From Gammaproteobacteria bacterium (GTDB taxonomy: Bacteria; Pseudomonadota; Gammaproteobacteria; Pseudomonadales; Azotimanducaceae): DNA of 64,000 nt. Position 1 is the stretch's first letter. Every line of letters begins with the position of its first letter. This document shows positions 53,950 to 63,727 of this stretch, in pieces. The DNA is taken from the NCBI GenBank assembly GCA_009842245.1, contig VYFT01000017.1:1-64000 (forward strand), written 5' to 3'. Made by a program: the position numbers and the translations under genes. Below the pieces are notes generated by a model that had not been told where the DNA came from, did not search any database, and saw only the letters and a program-made list of their open reading frames with translations.

Positions 53950-56580
53950 TTGGAGGTGGCGCTGACTAATACGCACGGTAACGGGGATATCCCATTCAAA
54001 CGATCCATTCGTGGACGGTTAACCGTTATCGTTATTACTATATTAATGTTGACGGTCACGTCGGTGACCGTTTTCGACTTCGTGTATATTCGCGATATCC
54101 TGAAACAGGAAATTCGCAATGAGCTCAGCCTTTACGGTGAAAGCCTCCGCTCAATTCTTCACCTGTACATCGAACAAGAGCTTGAACTACTCCGCACCTA
54201 CATTGCGGTGAATCAGTTAGATGTTTCCTTAGAAGCAACAACGGAGAGTTCTGAAGACGCGCGCGATCTAAGTGAACAGATGCGCACCAGCGTCAATGAA
54301 TTTGAAACCGAGTCCAGTACCTTTCGCGACTTTGAGTTATTGGATCGGGAAGGTACGATTGTCGCAGCTAGCGACCAGTCGAAAGTCGGTCAGTCTTTAG
54401 CCGGTAGCTCGTTGTTTAGACACGGAGGTATCGGAAAATACGCAGAATTTCAGATGCGTGGAACCCTAGGACAAATCCTTGCTATGTGCGAACCAATCAC
54501 AAACGCGCAGGATGAGTTCCTTGGGGTATCTATTATCAACAGCGATGTGTCACTGTTGCAAGAAGTGCTCAATTCAGCGCAGACTGTGCATGAAAGCACG
54601 GAAGTTCGCTTGGGCGTCTTCAATGAACAAGGCTTGATTGAGTATGTCTTTACTACAGATGACTCTCAGCTTCACTTTCCAATTGATCCAGACAACGACA
54701 TCGCGATGAATCGTGCCTTAAATGACGAAGCAGATTTCATAGACGACGTAGTTGACGCCGATGGCAATCGTGTCCTCACAGCTTTCTTACCCGAAGTAGA
54801 TTACGGTAGTTTTGGTCTGGTCGTCGAGGTCAGTTCCAGTGAAGTGTTCGCGCCTACTCGGAGAGCTTTGGCTATCACGATTATCGTTGGGGTTATCGTC
54901 ACGCTGCTTTCAATCTTGGTTGCGACGACATTTGTACGTACTTCGTTGTTTCCCATTCGTCGGTTATCTCATGCTGCGCAGCGGGTCACGGAGGGAGATT
55001 TGACGGTTCATGTGACAGAAGGCTCGAAAGACGAACTTGGTGCTTTGGCTCGTGTTTTTAACGACATGGTTGAAACAGTCCGTACGAACCAACAGACTCT
55101 AGAAGATACAGTAAATCGACGTACTGCTGAACTTGAAGAGTCTAAAGACCAATTGAGCGCGTTGGTCGCTAGCTTTGAACGCCAAAACGAGCTGATGGAC
55201 CAAGACTTACAACAAGCTGAAGTTATTCAAAGGTCATTGCTACCTCGACATCCACCGAAAGTGCCGGGCTACACGCTCTCCGCGCTGTATGTACCCGGAA
55301 ACAACGTGGGCGGCGATTTATACGACGTGTTTCGAATTGACGATCAACATTTCGGATTAGTGGTCGCTGATGCAACGGGGCATGGAGTCAGTGCCGCGAT
55401 GTTATCTGTTTTGTTCAAGAACAGATTGGACTTAGTTGAAGCGGATGAGAGTGTCTTCCAGTCAGAATCAAATGCAGATCCGTTGACTGACCAAACCTCG
55501 ACTACCCGTTCAGCTTATAGTGCGATACCAGTATTTGAAAGAGTTAACGACGAACTCGTATCGGATGTGGTTGGTTCAAACATGTTTGTTACAGCCGTAT
55601 GCTGCATTCTGGACACTGAGCAATCGCAACTAACGATTGCCAATGCTGGTCATCCTCCCGTGTTGTATCTACGCGCAACTGGCGAAGTCGAACTCATCAA
55701 ATCTCCGGGTCCAGCACTTGGGTTATATCCCGATGCAGTGTTTGCGGAACGTACACTGACACTGAGCCCAGGTGACAATGTTTTGCTCTATACAGACGGG
55801 TTGTTCGGCCTTGACGAAGACGAAGCAATTCGAATGGAAGGTATTGCAAGTAAGTTGCAAGAACTTAAGGGACACGACAACATTTTGAATACGTTGGTCA
55901 GTGAATTGCAGAACGGTGCGACAACCGAAGAGCAAGACGACATCACCATGCTCATGATCGATGCCCGCGAAGGTGAGAATCAATTTGAAAATCAGTTTGA
56001 CTCGCTAACCCGTACACGAACCATGGGTTCGACGACAGGAAAAGAGAACGATGGGCAGCCAGTACCACATATCGAGATCGCACAGGACGAAACTTCCACG
56101 TTCTTGATTTTTGTTGGGAAGGTGTCTTGGGTACAAGGAAAACCGGTCGCGCAGTCGATTCGAGACGCGGTACGGAAAAAACAGGATATTGTCGTAGATC
56201 TCAGCGATTGCGACTACCTAGATAGTGCCATGCTCGGCACGCTACACGAAACAGCACATGAATGTTCTCTCAATAGCCTGAAACTCACTATTCAAGGCGT
56301 GTCAAAACCCATATATGATGCGTTCGTGGAACTTGGAATGTACGATGTCTTGGGTTTTGTTATCGGGGGGCATTTGTCGGTACCCACCAATCGTTCTCGG
56401 CTATCCGATGAGGACATTGACATGATGGCGCAACAACGGTGGCTACTTCGAGCGCATGAAGCACTGGCGTCACTCAACACCGCAAACGAAGAAGAATTTC
56501 GCCACGTAATAGAAGAATTGCGCGAGGGCATTGACGGGGCTGAGGAAGCACGTCGCGCCAAGTCTACGGGAAATTCTTAG
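53950..56580 (+). CDS. Membrane HAMP-SpoIIE (PP2C) phosphatase fused to a STAS domain
   Basis: Sensor phosphatase of the RsbU type. TM1 about 24-46, periplasmic sensor about 50-300, TM2 about 306-328, HAMP about 327-380, coiled coil to 425, SpoIIE phosphatase about 440-672 with metal residues in GGDLYDV (D456), ADATGHG (D474), YTDG (D616) and EQDD, then STAS about 705-805 with phospho-acceptor candidate S759 in CDYLDSAMLG, and a helical tail. Sensor, phosphatase and anti-sigma antagonist are thus in one chain. Start uncertain: TTG 53950 or GTG 53956; no ATG is near. Diverges from the ECF sigma gene. Confidence 0.88.
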   Translation: MEVALTNTHGNGDIPFKRSIRGRLTVIVITILMLTVTSVTVFDFVYIRDILKQEIRNELSLYGESLRSILHLYIEQELELLRTYIAVNQLDVSLEATTESSEDARDLSEQMRTSVNEFETESSTFRDFELLDREGTIVAASDQSKVGQSLAGSSLFRHGGIGKYAEFQMRGTLGQILAMCEPITNAQDEFLGVSIINSDVSLLQEVLNSAQTVHESTEVRLGVFNEQGLIEYVFTTDDSQLHFPIDPDNDIAMNRALNDEADFIDDVVDADGNRVLTAFLPEVDYGSFGLVVEVSSSEVFAPTRRALAITIIVGVIVTLLSILVATTFVRTSLFPIRRLSHAAQRVTEGDLTVHVTEGSKDELGALARVFNDMVETVRTNQQTLEDTVNRRTAELEESKDQLSALVASFERQNELMDQDLQQAEVIQRSLLPRHPPKVPGYTLSALYVPGNNVGGDLYDVFRIDDQHFGLVVADATGHGVSAAMLSVLFKNRLDLVEADESVFQSESNADPLTDQTSTTRSAYSAIPVFERVNDELVSDVVGSNMFVTAVCCILDTEQSQLTIANAGHPPVLYLRATGEVELIKSPGPALGLYPDAVFAERTLTLSPGDNVLLYTDGLFGLDEDEAIRMEGIASKLQELKGHDNILNTLVSELQNGATTEEQDDITMLMIDAREGENQFENQFDSLTRTRTMGSTTGKENDGQPVPHIEIAQDETSTFLIFVGKVSWVQGKPVAQSIRDAVRKKQDIVVDLSDCDYLDSAMLGTLHETAHECSLNSLKLTIQGVSKPIYDAFVELGMYDVLGFVIGGHLSVPTNRSRLSDEDIDMMAQQRWLLRAHEALASLNTANEEEFRHVIEELREGIDGAEEARRAKSTGNS

Positions 56581-56647
56581 AGAACAAGACTCTGGTCGAG
56601 CGTTAAGATCGAACTAACGTGGTTCTCAGGTCAAAAAACTTCGTACT

Positions 56648-57241
56648 CTATACGGTAGTTGATTTACACCCGACGAACTGACTTATCGCTGCATACTGTC
56701 CGTCAGGATCCGTTATCAGTCCTTCAAATTCGTAAAGCACGTCAAAATTCTTTATCAGAGTTCTAAGTTCTTCAGGATCTAACCGATATTCTGGACTCTC
56801 TGGTCCCGCTAAAGGTCTGTCATCGGCATCGTACTTGATGTGGTGCTCTACGAGTAAGTGCCCTCCGGCGACAAGGTGCTGATCAAGTATCGGAAACAAT
56901 TCTCTCTTTAAGTAGCGTACGACAACAATCAAATCAAATTTTCCCAATGCTGGTAGTCCTTCATCAAGATCACGCAGTACGTAATTTATTTGGGAACTAT
57001 TCGGGTGGGGTGTGCTTCGTGCCTTCGTTAATGCAACGTCGGACACGTCTAAAGCAGTGACTTGATACCCTTGACTCGCGAGAAAGCGACTGTTACGTCC
57101 TGTACCACAGGCTACATCCAAGGCGCGTCCACCGTGAAATTGTTTGCACCAATGCGCTAGGAGACGACAGGGATGCGGACGATTCTGGTAAAACCCATCT
57201 CGGTATCTTTCGTTCCACGTAGAGCGATCTTCTTCACTCAC
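56648..57241 (-). CDS. Class I SAM-dependent methyltransferase (TehB-like)
   Basis: 197-residue methyltransferase with motif I ALDVACGTGRNSRFLAS (about 40-56), motif II VTALDVSD and motif IV-like FDLIVVVRYL. The start STWNERYRDGFYQNRPHPCR is common in TehB-like and thiol/tellurite methyltransferase relatives; the substrate is unknown. ATG start. Convergent with the phosphatase gene, 67 bases apart, and 89 bases after a small membrane-protein gene on the same strand. Confidence 0.82.
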   Translation of the reverse strand: MSEEDRSTWNERYRDGFYQNRPHPCRLLAHWCKQFHGGRALDVACGTGRNSRFLASQGYQVTALDVSDVALTKARSTPHPNSSQINYVLRDLDEGLPALGKFDLIVVVRYLKRELFPILDQHLVAGGHLLVEHHIKYDADDRPLAGPESPEYRLDPEELRTLIKNFDVLYEFEGLITDPDGQYAAISQFVGCKSTTV

Positions 57242-57330
57242 TTTTATTGGGTTCTCCTCTCTTCTATTGACTCGAATCTTCGTCAGCTCATTACTTCTCA
57301 GTAACTAAATCAGGGAATGTTGGAGTTCCG

Positions 57331-57522
57331 TTACTCTTCATCCACGCCATCGGTATCTTCACCATTGGATGGCTCTTGATCTTGATCAGGGCGTTGTTTT
57401 CGCGACAATCGGCGAACGAACACCCAAGCTCCGACTAGAAAGCCGCCGCCGTACAGTATCCCCATTACGAGGAGGACGATTCCGCTACCAGAATCAACTT
57501 CTGGCAAAATGGATCTCGCCAA
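57331..57522 (-). CDS. Small single-span membrane protein
   Basis: 63 residues: one hydrophobic helix about 14-37 (GIVLLVMGILYGGGFLVGAW), a basic stretch (VRRLSRKQRP) and an acidic tail rich in Asp and Glu, so a plausible bitopic inner-membrane protein with its C-terminus inside. TTG start; no recognised family. It lies between yggX and the methyltransferase gene on the same strand, which with its coherent composition is the main reason to accept it. Confidence 0.5.
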   Translation of the reverse strand: MARSILPEVDSGSGIVLLVMGILYGGGFLVGAWVFVRRLSRKQRPDQDQEPSNGEDTDGVDEE

Positions 57523-57608
57523 TATATATGAAAGTCATGCTACTGCGTTGGGACTTCAACCAGTTGAACGCGCGACACGAAGCTAGTTCTGAAGTCGAAC
57601 TGTTTCTA

Positions 57609-57887
57609 TCAATCGGCTTGTCCAGGTTCGACAAAACCGGCTGGCCGATCGTGTGGTTCATTGTTAAAAAACTTCTGCATTTGTTCCATCAAGTAGCGAC
57701 GCGCGTGCGCGTCTCGCATTGAAAGATGGTTTTCATTAATGAGCATAGTCTGTAGCTGCTGCCATTCCTGCCATGCACGAAGTGATATATTTTCAAAGAC
57801 ATCTTGACCGAGACTACCCGGCATCGGCGGGTTGTCAAAGCCAGGAAGTTCCTCTTGGTACTTTCGACAGAAAACTGTCCGTGTCAT
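57609..57887 (-). CDS. yggX: Probable Fe(2+)-trafficking protein
   Basis: Small protein linked to iron handling and protection of Fe-S clusters against oxidants. The 92 residues match the family: MTRTVFCRKYQEELPGFD with the conserved cysteine C7, PPMPGSLGQDVFENIS and AWQEWQQLQTMLINENHL. ATG overlaps the mutY stop by 4 bases. The mutY-yggX pair is conserved in gammaproteobacteria. Confidence 0.95.
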   Translation of the reverse strand: MTRTVFCRKYQEELPGFDNPPMPGSLGQDVFENISLRAWQEWQQLQTMLINENHLSMRDAHARRYLMEQMQKFFNNEPHDRPAGFVEPGQAD

Positions 57888-58948
57888 TTTGACTCCACAA
57901 GAGTCTTAGCTATCTGTATTCGTTGCATGGTCCGCACTGGTAATCCGATGTTTTTGAGTGATCGATATGGTGTCCAGCGAGTATTCGCTGGGATGTATAG
58001 TTCCATCGACGGTACACTGTATTTTGCAATGGATAACTCCTCACTGACTCGCTGATTGGATATACGGTAAGTTTCTGTGTGTACGCTGTCGAACAAAAAT
58101 ATACCAGATGTTGGAAGCTTCATCTGACGTAGAAATGCTTGGGGTTCAATGCAGTCAGGCATTTCGGGTGTATCCCACATCCCTGCATAGACTCCTGAAG
58201 CTCCTCGCTGTCGGAGCAAGCTGTCAAAGTGTTGATCAAACACAATGCAAGCTCTAAGGATCGTTGCATGCACAGATGTTGCACGCTTCCTCGCAGGAAA
58301 TTCGGCGATCTGGTCGTTCTTGTTAGCACTACATTTTGAACTCAACGGACACTTAGAACACCGTGGATTCGTTCGTGTGCACCAAATAGCACCGAAATCC
58401 ATGATCGCCTGATTGTAGTTTCTGCAGTTCTCTTGTGGCGTGTGTGATTCCGCCAACTCCCATAGCATGCTCTCAGTTATTCTTGTAGAGTCTGGACCGT
58501 TCACACCGTGAAATCTTGACAGCACACGTCGCACGTTGGCGTCAAGTATGGGTGCAGTCTCGTTCCACGCTGCCGCAAGAATAGCTCCGGCCGTAGAACG
58601 ACCAATCCCAGGTAGCTCACACAACTCTGAGATCGTACGAGGAAACTGCCCAGAATATTTATTTACGATCACAGCTGCTGTCTCTTGCAAATGCAGTGCA
58701 CGACGATAGTATCCTAGCCCGTGCCAAGCACTGAGTACATCCTCTCGAGTCGCGCGGTTGAGCGAAAAGACGTCCGGAAACCTTCCGGTGAATTGATCAA
58801 AGTACCTAATGACGGTCGCTACTTGGGTTTGTTGCAACATGATCTCGGACACCCACACTCGATAAGGAGAACGTCGTTGTTGCCAGGGTAAGTCTGTACG
58901 ACTATGAACTCTACCCCACTGCAGAATTTGAGCGCTGAACCAATCCAA
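57884..58948 (-). CDS. mutY: A/G-specific adenine DNA glycosylase
   Basis: Removes adenine mispaired with 8-oxoguanine. The 354 residues show the HhH-GPD core with ELPGIGRSTAGAILA and catalytic Asp in ILDANVRRVLSRF, the early catalytic Glu in VSEIMLQQTQV, and the [4Fe-4S] site CTRTNPRCSKCPLSSKC. The C-terminal part is the Nudix-like 8-oxoG recognition domain (residues from about 230). ATG start; translationally coupled to yggX. Confidence 0.95.
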   Translation of the reverse strand: MDWFSAQILQWGRVHSRTDLPWQQRRSPYRVWVSEIMLQQTQVATVIRYFDQFTGRFPDVFSLNRATREDVLSAWHGLGYYRRALHLQETAAVIVNKYSGQFPRTISELCELPGIGRSTAGAILAAAWNETAPILDANVRRVLSRFHGVNGPDSTRITESMLWELAESHTPQENCRNYNQAIMDFGAIWCTRTNPRCSKCPLSSKCSANKNDQIAEFPARKRATSVHATILRACIVFDQHFDSLLRQRGASGVYAGMWDTPEMPDCIEPQAFLRQMKLPTSGIFLFDSVHTETYRISNQRVSEELSIAKYSVPSMELYIPANTRWTPYRSLKNIGLPVRTMQRIQIAKTLVESK

Positions 58949-59017
58949 TTTGAGACTTACAAAATTCCTAATATACTCTCTTACAAATTCTAGTTTAGAA
59001 GCGTTTTTGGTACAACG

Positions 59018-59416
59018 ATGTCAGATGTCCAAGACTGGGATCCAACTCCACAGAGCCTCAGTCAGACTCATAGAGAACTCTTGAACAAAGTGGCGTCTGA
59101 AATCTCAGGCGACACCATTCACCTCACCACTTCGGAACTCGAAACACTACAGGGTCTGTTCCTCATTGGTGCGCATTCGTGGACGAACTTCGCGCAGGAT
59201 AAAGACGCCAAAGAATTGGTTAATTGGATCAAGGTTTTAACCCTGTGTCCTGAACAATATTCTGGAATTGAGCATGGTGCCCGTTCGCCGGTGATCGCCC
59301 TTGTACGAGTCTTACGTCAACGTTCGGCATACCCAGAAACACTTACCGCTTGGATCAAACAGCACTCAACGAATAGGTTTCTACCATACGGTAGCGTCGC
59401 AGATCGTTTACGCTAA
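59018..59416 (+). CDS. Hypothetical soluble protein
   Basis: 132 residues, mostly helical, no signal peptide or membrane segment, no family recognised. Notable stretches: LFLIGAHSWTNFAQDKDAKE and GARSPVIALVRVLRQRSAYP. ATG start. It diverges from mutY across 69 AT-rich bases. Composition matches the surrounding genes, so I accept it as real. Confidence 0.65.
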   Translation: MSDVQDWDPTPQSLSQTHRELLNKVASEISGDTIHLTTSELETLQGLFLIGAHSWTNFAQDKDAKELVNWIKVLTLCPEQYSGIEHGARSPVIALVRVLRQRSAYPETLTAWIKQHSTNRFLPYGSVADRLR

Positions 59417-59722
59417 ACGCATGTCCGCGAGGGGAACGCGCGCAACGATCTCAGTAGTGCTTTGAACGGTTAGTTACCTGCTGTAAACAACACGGGATTA
59501 ATACGATGGAGTTTCAATACGTCATACTTTGTCGGTATTGAACATTTCGGTTCATCGCGTTTCATTCCACCTATAGCCTGACGATCAAGCTTGCGCACTT
59601 TATAGAATTTCCACACACATTTCCTCGGTTCAACGGTAAACGTAAATTCACGAGGGAAGGCAGTCATACAGTTCAAGGTACTGTCCCAGTGCCTCATACT
59701 AAGATTTTTTTAAGGATTTAAC
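59417..59722. other. Intergenic stretch, no gene accepted
   Basis: 306 bases. A 75-codon minus-strand frame at 59470-59697 starts with ATG but has no ribosome site or recognisable family; I leave it out. A GC-rich patch (CGCGAGGGGAACGCGCG) right after the preceding gene could fold but has no T tail. The end is T-rich before the next gene. Confidence 0.4.
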
Positions 59723-61027
59723 ATGGCCACAGATTGGCTCTTCAATGCTCTACTAATTCTTGTTGCGATAGTCGTTTTTGTCTTCCTCGTTTTACCAAGA
59801 CTGCGAAGAAACGAGCTGTGGCAAGCGACCTTAACACCGTTGTCGTCCATTATCGGTAGTGGCTTTCTGGTGATGGCCCCATTACTAGCAAGTATTGTTG
59901 GTACCGTCGCGACCTATGCTGTGATCGGTATCGTTCTGGTTGCCTACGCGTTGGGGTACGTGATGCGCTACAACATCCGAAACGTTGAATCACCCGGTCT
60001 CGACTCTGAAGCTCATAAGGTGTTTCAGGTGCCGGAATATCTTGGAAATCTAGTCTTGGTAGTCGCGTATGTAATTGCGGTTGCCTTTTACTTATCGCTG
60101 CTGTCCGATTTCCTTCTCAACTTTCTCGGTGTGAACAACATTTTCTTAGAGAGGATCTTGACCTCTGTCATCATCATATTTATCGCCATTGTGGGCGCGA
60201 TGCGGGGATTAACGGGCTTAGAACGATTGGAATCCTATTCCATGACGATTCAGTTGTCCGTTGTGGCTGCGTTGATCTTAGGACTTTGCTTGTTCAGCTT
60301 CAACTATGACCAAGAGCTTGTATTTGCACGAGAAGACTTTCCGCTGATAGTTCAAATACAGATGCTCGCAGGAGTTTTGCTTGTCGTACAAGGGTTTGAG
60401 ACCTCGAGGTTTCTTGGGGACAAGTATTCCCATGAAGTACGAGTCAAAAGCATGAAAATCGCGCAATGGATATCAGGCGCGATTTATATTGTCTCTGTGT
60501 TTTTATTGCTTCCTGTACTCACCAATGTCGACCTGTTCGATGTGGAGCTCTCTTCGATCATTTCAGCGATGGCACCGGTAGCGGTAGTATTGCCTGCATT
60601 GCTGATGTTAGCTGCCCTCATGAGTCAATTTAGTGCTGCTGTAGCGGATACGAGTGGCGGTGGTGGTTTACTGCGTGAAAATAGCCAGGACGTACTGTCC
60701 TCGAAAGTGGGTTATGTGGTTGTTTCAATTTCTGCAGCAATGCTGGTGTGGACTGTCGACCTATTTGGGATTATTGCACTTGCATCAAAAGCGTTTGCGG
60801 CCTACTACTTCGTACAAACCGTGCTAGCATCAATACACAATACTCGAGAAGGGATGTTTCGTTCGTTAGCAGCGATTGGACGACAGATTCTGTTCGTGTT
60901 CCTAGCTTTAATACTTGGATTTGTTGTGATCTTTTCCATTCCTGCTGAAGAAGAAGAGACTGAGCACCGAGTCGAGATTTCAGTAGAAACGGAGTCCAGG
61001 ATTAGCACGCCTTTCGTAGAACACTAG
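59723..61027 (+). CDS. APC-superfamily-like transporter of unknown substrate
   Basis: 434-residue integral membrane protein with about 11-12 hydrophobic segments. PLSSIIGSGFLVMAPLLASI near residue 38 resembles the unwound TM1 glycine motif (GSG) of amino-acid/polyamine/cation permeases, and QGFETSRFLGDKY resembles their TM6 region. The last 30 residues are acidic and cytoplasmic. ATG preceded by AAGGATTT. It stands alone; no enzyme neighbour hints at the substrate. Confidence 0.7.
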   Translation: MATDWLFNALLILVAIVVFVFLVLPRLRRNELWQATLTPLSSIIGSGFLVMAPLLASIVGTVATYAVIGIVLVAYALGYVMRYNIRNVESPGLDSEAHKVFQVPEYLGNLVLVVAYVIAVAFYLSLLSDFLLNFLGVNNIFLERILTSVIIIFIAIVGAMRGLTGLERLESYSMTIQLSVVAALILGLCLFSFNYDQELVFAREDFPLIVQIQMLAGVLLVVQGFETSRFLGDKYSHEVRVKSMKIAQWISGAIYIVSVFLLLPVLTNVDLFDVELSSIISAMAPVAVVLPALLMLAALMSQFSAAVADTSGGGGLLRENSQDVLSSKVGYVVVSISAAMLVWTVDLFGIIALASKAFAAYYFVQTVLASIHNTREGMFRSLAAIGRQILFVFLALILGFVVIFSIPAEEEETEHRVEISVETESRISTPFVEH

Positions 61028-61451
61028 CAAGTTTCGCGAAATATCAGGTTCTCGAAGACTCGTAGTATTGTGTTGGCTCGATTGCTGATTCATGTCGAAT
61101 TACTCGATCGAAACAGCATGATTGATGTCTTTGACAGCAGTCGATCAGTGCACAGAATTTGTTGCGGGACGAGTAGACGGCCAAGATTCTTCTCTGTGTA
61201 GAAGGAAACAAGACATTAAGTTTAAATCCTTCTAACATGTTCCTTTAAACAAGTTCGAGCTTTGTGGAATAGATTTTGGAAACGGACTGTTCTCGCAAGT
61301 CTCACTTTTTTAACAAATACCAAAACCGCGCGACAGAATCTACTATCCTTTTCCGTAAAATAGGTTGAAATCGCAGACTCTTGGTTCTCTCTTGCGAGGG
61401 ATGCCGGTGTCTTGTATCTTTGTTTTACTTGTTGTGTTGATAGGGGGACCT
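61028..61451. other. Intergenic leader upstream of the TlpA-type gene
   Basis: 424 bases with no accepted gene. It includes CCGTAAAATA at 61353-61362, about 99 bases before the gene; the same 10 bases occur at 63559-63568 ahead of the paralogue. TAAAAT could be a -10 element in both, but no good -35 is present. Confidence 0.4.
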
Positions 61452-63428
61452 ATGACAAGATCGTCTTTTAAGTCGCTGTGGTTGTTGCCACTTGTTGCAA
61501 TGCTTTCATGCGTAGCGGCACAAGCCCAAATTAGTAGTGCTGATACTACTCCTGAACATGGGATCGGTGGTTCCGTGCCGATGAGCATATACAGCGACAA
61601 CATTGCAATGAAGTTGCGCCTTGAGACCGAACGATGGCGTAAAGATACCTATGTCGTTATCGATTACGCCCAAACTAACGCGTTTGAAATCCAAGCTTGC
61701 GTGCTTGGTACGCTTCGCTTTGGCGACAACGAAAACACCTTGAAAGTTCTCGCCGAAGACTTCCACATCGAGGTTGCAAAAGAAGACATTAGCGTTGCAC
61801 CGGACTTGCTGTGTAACACATTGACAGCAGAGTATGCGGAAGAGAACAACCAGATTGATGTTGCTGCAAAGATCGGTTGGCCCATTTTGAAGCATTACAG
61901 CTTGCGTCTCAATTTTGATACTCAGGAACTCGTGCTGACTCCGGCACAAGAGCGATCTGCCGAAGACGCTAGAGCAGAGTTTGAACTGGTTGTCAACGAT
62001 TTACAGAAAGTCGGAGATCAGGTTTGGGTGCCCGTGTTTGCAGGGGCAGACGAACGGGTATACATGCAATTCGATACTTCGACGTACCATACTCGAATCG
62101 ACCAAGAACTTGCATCGACAATCAGCTATCCATCTGACAAAGACGCGTCAGTGTACTTCTCCAACGGTGAGTCAGATCGTCCAATAACCGAAATGGCCGC
62201 TTTAATGCGAATCGATTTTGAATCTGATGACCGAACGAACGCGGGACAAACACTAGCGACCGGACTTTCTCTATTGACTGGATACGATTTAGAGATTAAC
62301 CCTCAAAGAGGATATCTTGCTCTCACACAGATCACTAACAGCAACTATCGAAGTCAAGATGAAGAGTTTTACGCCGCGGTAGAAGCTAAAGACCGTCATG
62401 CCCTTGATACCTTTTTAGCAGCGCATCCCGCAGATCGCAACGTCGAAGAAGCTGTGGAATATCGATTTGTCTATGGACTTGAAGCCTCCGATGACATCGA
62501 AGTGCAAATGGCTGCCTTAGAAAAAGGTGTTGATGTCACGGATAAAGGGGAACGCTTCCGCTATCTCAACGGATTTGTTGGTCTTGCAGCGCAGGCTCAG
62601 GCTGACCCCAATTTGCAGATTGCAATTGGCGAACGTTCATTAGAGTTCGTAGGTGTCTCAAACAACCCAGCCGACCGACAACAGATTCAGATGTATATGG
62701 GTGATCTATACTTTGAACAAGATAATGTTCGAGAAGCCACAAGATACTACATGAGTGCTGGTTTCAACGGTGATCCGAGAGCGGAGAACGTTGTAAAGTT
62801 TAAGTTAGCTACGGTTTACGAAAAACAAGAGCGTTGGGGCCGAGCTTATGCGAACTATGCACGTGCTCTACGAGAACAAATGTCGCTTCCGTCACAAATG
62901 GTAGCAAGTGCTCAAGAAGGTCTCTCTCGAATTCGACCAAACCTTGATCCAGACGATCCGTTGATTGCCGAAGTGGAAAACATGCGAAAGTATGTCGCAA
63001 GCGTCGTCAATGTCGGTGATCAGCTACCTGATGTCACTGCCAAGACATTAGAGGGAGTTGAGCAGACACTAGAGGATTTCAAAGGTAAAGTTGTGTTAAT
63101 CGATGTATGGGCTACGTGGTGTGGTCCTTGTATCGCTGGTCTGCCAAAGCTACGCGAAGTAGCGAAGAAATTCGAAGGAACAAACTTTACCGTTCTCTCG
63201 GTAAGTGCAGATGACAAAGCTGAAACTGTGAAAGAATTCTTGGAAGAAGAAGAGTTGCCGTGGGATCATTGGCATATCGGAGCAACCAGCGAAACCCATC
63301 AGAAGTGGAATATTCGAGGATACCCCACCTATATGCTTATAAGCACAGATGGAACGTTGCTCGCCCGTGGTCACTCGCTGACAGAAGAAATGATTCAGCA
63401 GATAGAACAAAATTTGATTCAAATTTAG
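61452..63428 (+). CDS. Exported retropepsin-like / TPR-like / TlpA thioredoxin fusion protein
   Basis: 658 residues. Signal peptide about 1-25 (ending VAAQAQ). Residues about 45-165 and 190-293 look like two aspartyl-protease-type (retropepsin) folds: the first ends IGWPILKHYSLRLNFDTQEL, the second has FDTSTYHT (D208, DTS instead of DTG) and LLTGYDLEINPQRGYLAL. A helical repeat region covers about 300-500, then a TlpA/AhpC-type thioredoxin domain with WATWCGPC (C557, C560) and the cis-proline GYPTYML. ATG 61452 follows AGGGGGA; the frame runs up to TTG 61365 but that adds a second hydrophobic stretch without support. Confidence 0.8.
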   Translation: MTRSSFKSLWLLPLVAMLSCVAAQAQISSADTTPEHGIGGSVPMSIYSDNIAMKLRLETERWRKDTYVVIDYAQTNAFEIQACVLGTLRFGDNENTLKVLAEDFHIEVAKEDISVAPDLLCNTLTAEYAEENNQIDVAAKIGWPILKHYSLRLNFDTQELVLTPAQERSAEDARAEFELVVNDLQKVGDQVWVPVFAGADERVYMQFDTSTYHTRIDQELASTISYPSDKDASVYFSNGESDRPITEMAALMRIDFESDDRTNAGQTLATGLSLLTGYDLEINPQRGYLALTQITNSNYRSQDEEFYAAVEAKDRHALDTFLAAHPADRNVEEAVEYRFVYGLEASDDIEVQMAALEKGVDVTDKGERFRYLNGFVGLAAQAQADPNLQIAIGERSLEFVGVSNNPADRQQIQMYMGDLYFEQDNVREATRYYMSAGFNGDPRAENVVKFKLATVYEKQERWGRAYANYARALREQMSLPSQMVASAQEGLSRIRPNLDPDDPLIAEVENMRKYVASVVNVGDQLPDVTAKTLEGVEQTLEDFKGKVVLIDVWATWCGPCIAGLPKLREVAKKFEGTNFTVLSVSADDKAETVKEFLEEEELPWDHWHIGATSETHQKWNIRGYPTYMLISTDGTLLARGHSLTEEMIQQIEQNLIQI

Positions 63429-63452
63429 TCCTCTTTTCTTAGTTTAGTAAAC

Positions 63453-63488
63453 ACGCCGGTGATGAGGTTGCTCATCACCGGCGTTTTA
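63453..63488 (+). terminator. Strong intrinsic terminator
   Basis: Perfect 14-base stem ACGCCGGTGATGAG / CTCATCACCGGCGT with loop GTTG, followed by TTTT overlapping the stem end. It begins 25 bases after the stop of the TlpA-type gene and separates it from the downstream paralogue, which therefore has its own promoter. Confidence 0.9.
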
Positions 63489-63727
63489 CGTCACCAATAG
63501 CATAGCTTTTCCTAGACTCCAATATAGAAATATCGTATTTTTACTCCGCTTGATTTTGCCGTAAAATACGTAAGACTAGATGTACGTAAAGCACTAATGC
63601 TTCGCGTATTGCAATGCTCTTGTCGGTTGAGCTCGTTGGCCCACATCCGTGGTCCTGCCTTGTTTGATCATATCTGAGCAAAATTTTGAACAGAGCACTG
63701 ACTTTAAATATACGAGGGACAGTCACT

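Noticed and set aside
59470..59697. 75-codon minus-strand frame with ATG
   Set aside because: No ribosome site, no recognised family; possible but unsupported.
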